Assembly: GCA_030248215.1 (NCBI GenBank)
Contig: JASANG010000507.1
Location: 1-64,000, forward strand
DNA length: 64,000 nt
Direction of reading: 5' to 3'
Source: Enoplolaimus lenunculus
Lineage: Eukaryota; Nematoda; Enoplea; Enoplida; Thoracostomopsidae
The notes beneath the pieces were generated by a model. The model made no database searches. It worked only from the letters and a program-made list of their open reading frames with translations, and was not told the origin of the DNA. Of the stretch, positions 61,479 through 64,000 are shown piece after piece. Within the stretch, counting starts at the first letter, position 1, and each line of letters opens with the position of its first letter. The position numbers and the translations under genes were made by a program.

Positions 61479-62310
61479 ATACTAGTCGTAGTGGGACTAC
61501 ATGTATTGAGTGAAGCTCGAACACACGTAAGAAATTACGGTAATATGCAAATTACTTATTAGCTAACTATTCATTTATCGGTTTGCAAACAATTTATTCG
61601 GATTCCTCGCACCCAAAAATCCTTGAGTCACGTTAATAATTATTGAAATAAATCAAAAAGTCCTAATATTGTCTTGTCAATTAAGCTAATACGCAAATTA
61701 GCTAATTATTCGAGTATCGGTTTTGAGGGATTGTAGACAATTTATTCAGATTCCTCGCATCCAAACACCCATTATTGTTTAAATTAGATTGCTTGTAACC
61801 CTAATAGTGAAATATTGTAAAAATACCTAATTTAGGCATATTAATTATAACTTATACGAAAATTATCTATTAGCTAAGTACTCAATTATGGGTTATAAAG
61901 GTTTGTAAACAATTTATTCAGATTCATCGCACCAAAAAACCTTCAGAAACCCCAATAATCAGAGAAATAACTTAAAAAGCCATTATTTTGGCTTATCAAT
62001 TAAATACGCAAATTAGCTAAGGCGATTCCTCGCACACAAAACCCATTACTGCTGAAATTAGATTGCTTGTAACTGTAATAATTAGCGAAATAATTTAGTC
62101 CTAATTTAGGCTCATGTAATTATGCAAATTACCCTGTAGCTAATAAACGGCTTATAATTTTAAAACGCCAATGCAAGGTTAAGATCCTAGGATAATTGGC
62201 TTTCAAAAAAGTTTATCAAAATCGGTTCAGCCGTTCCTGAGATTCTTTTCGGATGGACAGACGGACGTTCACCTTTCTACCACAGAGTACAAAACAACGC
62301 TTCGTGTCAT
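61479..62310. repeat. Interspersed repeat, copy B, with internal tandem blocks
   Basis: Same start and tail as copy A but about twice as long. The block attagctaa...caatttattcagattcctcgca recurs about four times (gattcctcgca-like words near 61606, 61749, 61922 and 62024). Near the end tcaaaatcggttcagccgtt (62216-62235) precedes ggatggacagacggac, a retroposon-type tail. It lies between the RSRC2-like and PPIL2 genes. Confidence 0.7.
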
Positions 62311-62476
62311 TACTCGCGTAAGCTTCTAGATATATTCACTCCATTAATAAACTAACGCCTAATATCAAATCTTTTATTTACAAAAACAAACTTGTTTAAC
62401 AGCATAAGATATATTGGTCTTCGTCGAAAAGAAAGCAATATATTCAAAATATGCACCCAAAGCAAAAGCTATTTAT

Positions 62477-62779
62477 CAGGGTGCAACCGGAGGTGTAAAA
62501 TACCAGAGCCGAAACCAAACAAAACTTGCCGTACATCCCTAATGTAAGGTGTTGTTAAATTATTTGGTTTCACGCTAATTTTTAACAAAATCTCACAAAT
62601 TTGTTCAACATAATTATACCAAAATCTGAAAGAAACCACGCAAAGCAAATAAATATTGTGAAATTTTGCATAATTTCAGTACCGAAAATGCGGGAACCAT
62701 ACGGCAGAAATTCTACCGGAGTTGGAGGTCGATTTTTTGCCGGAACCGGAGCCTGAGGCAGACCTCCAGTCGCACCCTG
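62477..62779. mobile_element. hAT-like MITE, family 2, exact target duplication
   Basis: Begins CAGGGTGCAACCGGAGGTG and ends ...GACCTCCAGTCGCACCCTG. The exact 8-bp duplication ctatttat lies at 62469-62476 and 62780-62787. Repeated ccggaaccgga words lie near the ends. Confidence 0.93.
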
Positions 62780-62787
62780 CTATTTAT

Positions 62788-63280
62788 AGCAGAGTTGAAC
62801 TAAAAGTATCCAATGCATATCATACCTTGAGGTTTTAGGTTAAAAGGTCCAATTATAACAAAGTATGTCTAAGCAACGAACTCAAAATGGTACATTTTAA
62901 CTGACCAAAATTATGTCCGCCTCCTGGATTTATCTTCACACTAATATTATATAGTATAACCTTCATAAATAAATACATTACAAACAAAACAGTTCATCTT
63001 AGACCATTGTTACAACAAACTGCGCAGAAACTCGCATGCCAAAACATATCGCCCAGTTCTCAATTTTCTTCAAAACCGTACGTAAACTGCTCTCAATATA
63101 CAGTTAATGATCACAAAAACACATTGCAAACAAAAAACATTCTTCCTCAGAATTGTGTTGACAATCGCCCTTTTGAACCATGAACATCACAAAAGACAAT
63201 GAACCTTGAGTTCGGTAAACCGATCGGTTATATTTCGGCTACCACTTTTCTTCGGCTCTCAAACAAAGAAAACACAAACT
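62788..63280 (-). other. Probable 3' untranslated region of the RSRC2-like gene
   Basis: Directly follows the stop codon on the minus strand and contains no gene. No clear polyadenylation signal was found before the MITE. Confidence 0.4.
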
Positions 63281-64000
63281 TCAATCCCGAGCAGGCGATC
63301 GTCGAATAACATGTCGTTGGTCGCTGCCGTTAGCAGAATTTGGCACTTGAACAATCATTTGTTGCACGTTCGATGAAAATCCGAGTCCGGAACCGCGATG
63401 CAAATGAGTTGACGCCCGTGCCATTTCATACTGTTTATCAAGAGTTGAAAACAATTCATCTTGTTGAGCCTTTACTGATACCCCATCCCTGCCGCGAGAT
63501 TTGTTGTCAAGTCCACTGGTTGCATCGCCGGAGCCACTGTCCGCACGACTATCACTCGATCCGCCGCCGCCTTTCAAACCAACCAATTTGGCAAACTTTT
63601 CCGCTGATTTTTCGTCACCAGCAGCAGCCATCATTTGTTGCCATGTAGAAGAAACCTACAACAACATAAGTAATCTAGAAAATGTTACTATAAGTCCTGT
63701 TTTTTAACAAAAAATATTTATCAGCTCAAAAGCTCAACTTAACGAAATCTAACGGTACAATTTTGAAACAATTCTCAATGGTCATAAATAAAAAACTACG
63801 AACTCCGTTATACAAAATTTACCTTCTTTTCTTTAGCACCTTGCCATAGCAGTTTGCGTTTTTGAACTTGTTCGGCAAATTTTAACGGATTCACAGCAGC
63901 TGGGTTGTAATACTTCGGAAGCGCAACGCCGGCAAGAGCTTGTGCTTTTTCAGATAGCTCTGCAATCCGTTTTTTTGATCCTTGCGCAGGTTCGTTGGCC
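63281..64000 (-). CDS. RSRC2: RSRC2-like protein, C-terminal exons
   Basis: Two exons are visible. The first runs from the window edge to 63823 (donor GTAAAT). The second is 63655-63281 (acceptor ...ttgtag, stop TGA). The first encodes KKRIAELSEKAQALAGVALP, then PKYYNPAAVNPLKFAEQVQK and RKLLWQGAKEKK. The second begins VSSTWQQMMAAAGDEKSAEK, then FAKLVGLKGG, has a Gly/Ser/Asp-rich linker and ends with ELFSTLDKQYEMARASTHLH followed by RGSGLGFSS. These match the conserved C-terminus of arginine/serine-rich coiled-coil protein 2 (KYYNPAAVNP, WQGKK, FRKLMG, LD.QYEMARS.TH..RG.GLGF), which shares a SMAP-type module with KNOP1. RSRC2 is a nuclear, SR-like protein of poorly known function. The upstream RS-rich part lies outside the window. 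It runs head-to-tail with PPIL2. An unusual extra tail of about 25 residues follows the GLGF motif. Confidence 0.9.

Noticed and set aside
1-64000. CRISPR arrays, bacterial operons, ribosome-binding sites
   Set aside because: The DNA is eukaryotic: GT/AG introns, U-box and LIM genes, MITEs. The direct repeats seen have no spacer structure.

Overview
This window is AT-rich, intron-rich animal nuclear DNA. The zyxin-type LIM exons point to a metazoan. The many small hAT-like and mariner-like elements and the lack of vertebrate repeats suggest an invertebrate; I cannot name the lineage. Three conserved host genes are recognisable by exon reading: the last LIM domain of a zyxin/LPP-like gene (+, 27.1-27.9 kb), a nearly complete PPIL2 (U-box/cyclophilin) gene in 20 located exons (-, 50.0-60.3 kb), and the 3' exons of an RSRC2-like gene (-, 63.3 kb to the window end). 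A fourth, a two-exon gene for a small secreted, neuropeptide-like precursor (+, 45.9-48.6 kb), is a prediction.

Layout. 1-8.7 kb: fossil of a transposon-like gene set. It has a Ulp1-like cysteine peptidase fragment, a long DDE-type transposase-like gene and an ORF with a 23-residue tandem repeat, all on the + strand, followed by a large near-palindrome. 8.76-24.89 kb: one 16.1-kb element bounded by 2.9-kb direct repeats that are about 99% identical. It contains a CCAAT/TATA promoter-like block and one GC-rich 613-codon ORF of unknown family, and no polymerase or integrase was recognised. 24.9-45.6 kb: repeat-dominated DNA around the two LIM exons. 45.9-64 kb: the gene-bearing part, with most mobile elements sitting in introns and intergenic spacers.

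Two MITE groups end in perfect or near-perfect 8-bp target duplications and so belong with hAT. The first begins GGCCCATGTA and carries runs of TTAGGC. The second begins CAGGGTGCAACCGG or CAGGGTTCCAACAGG. A third family (CACTGCAAAAAATGG ends, TA duplications) looks Tc1/mariner-like.

The most notable observations are the 16-kb long-repeat element with its orphan GC-rich gene, the candidate neuropeptide precursor, an in-frame TAG inside an otherwise intact PPIL2 reading frame, and an unannotated 78-codon phase-0 cassette exon candidate in a PPIL2 intron. All calls come from reading the sequence; no database search was run.
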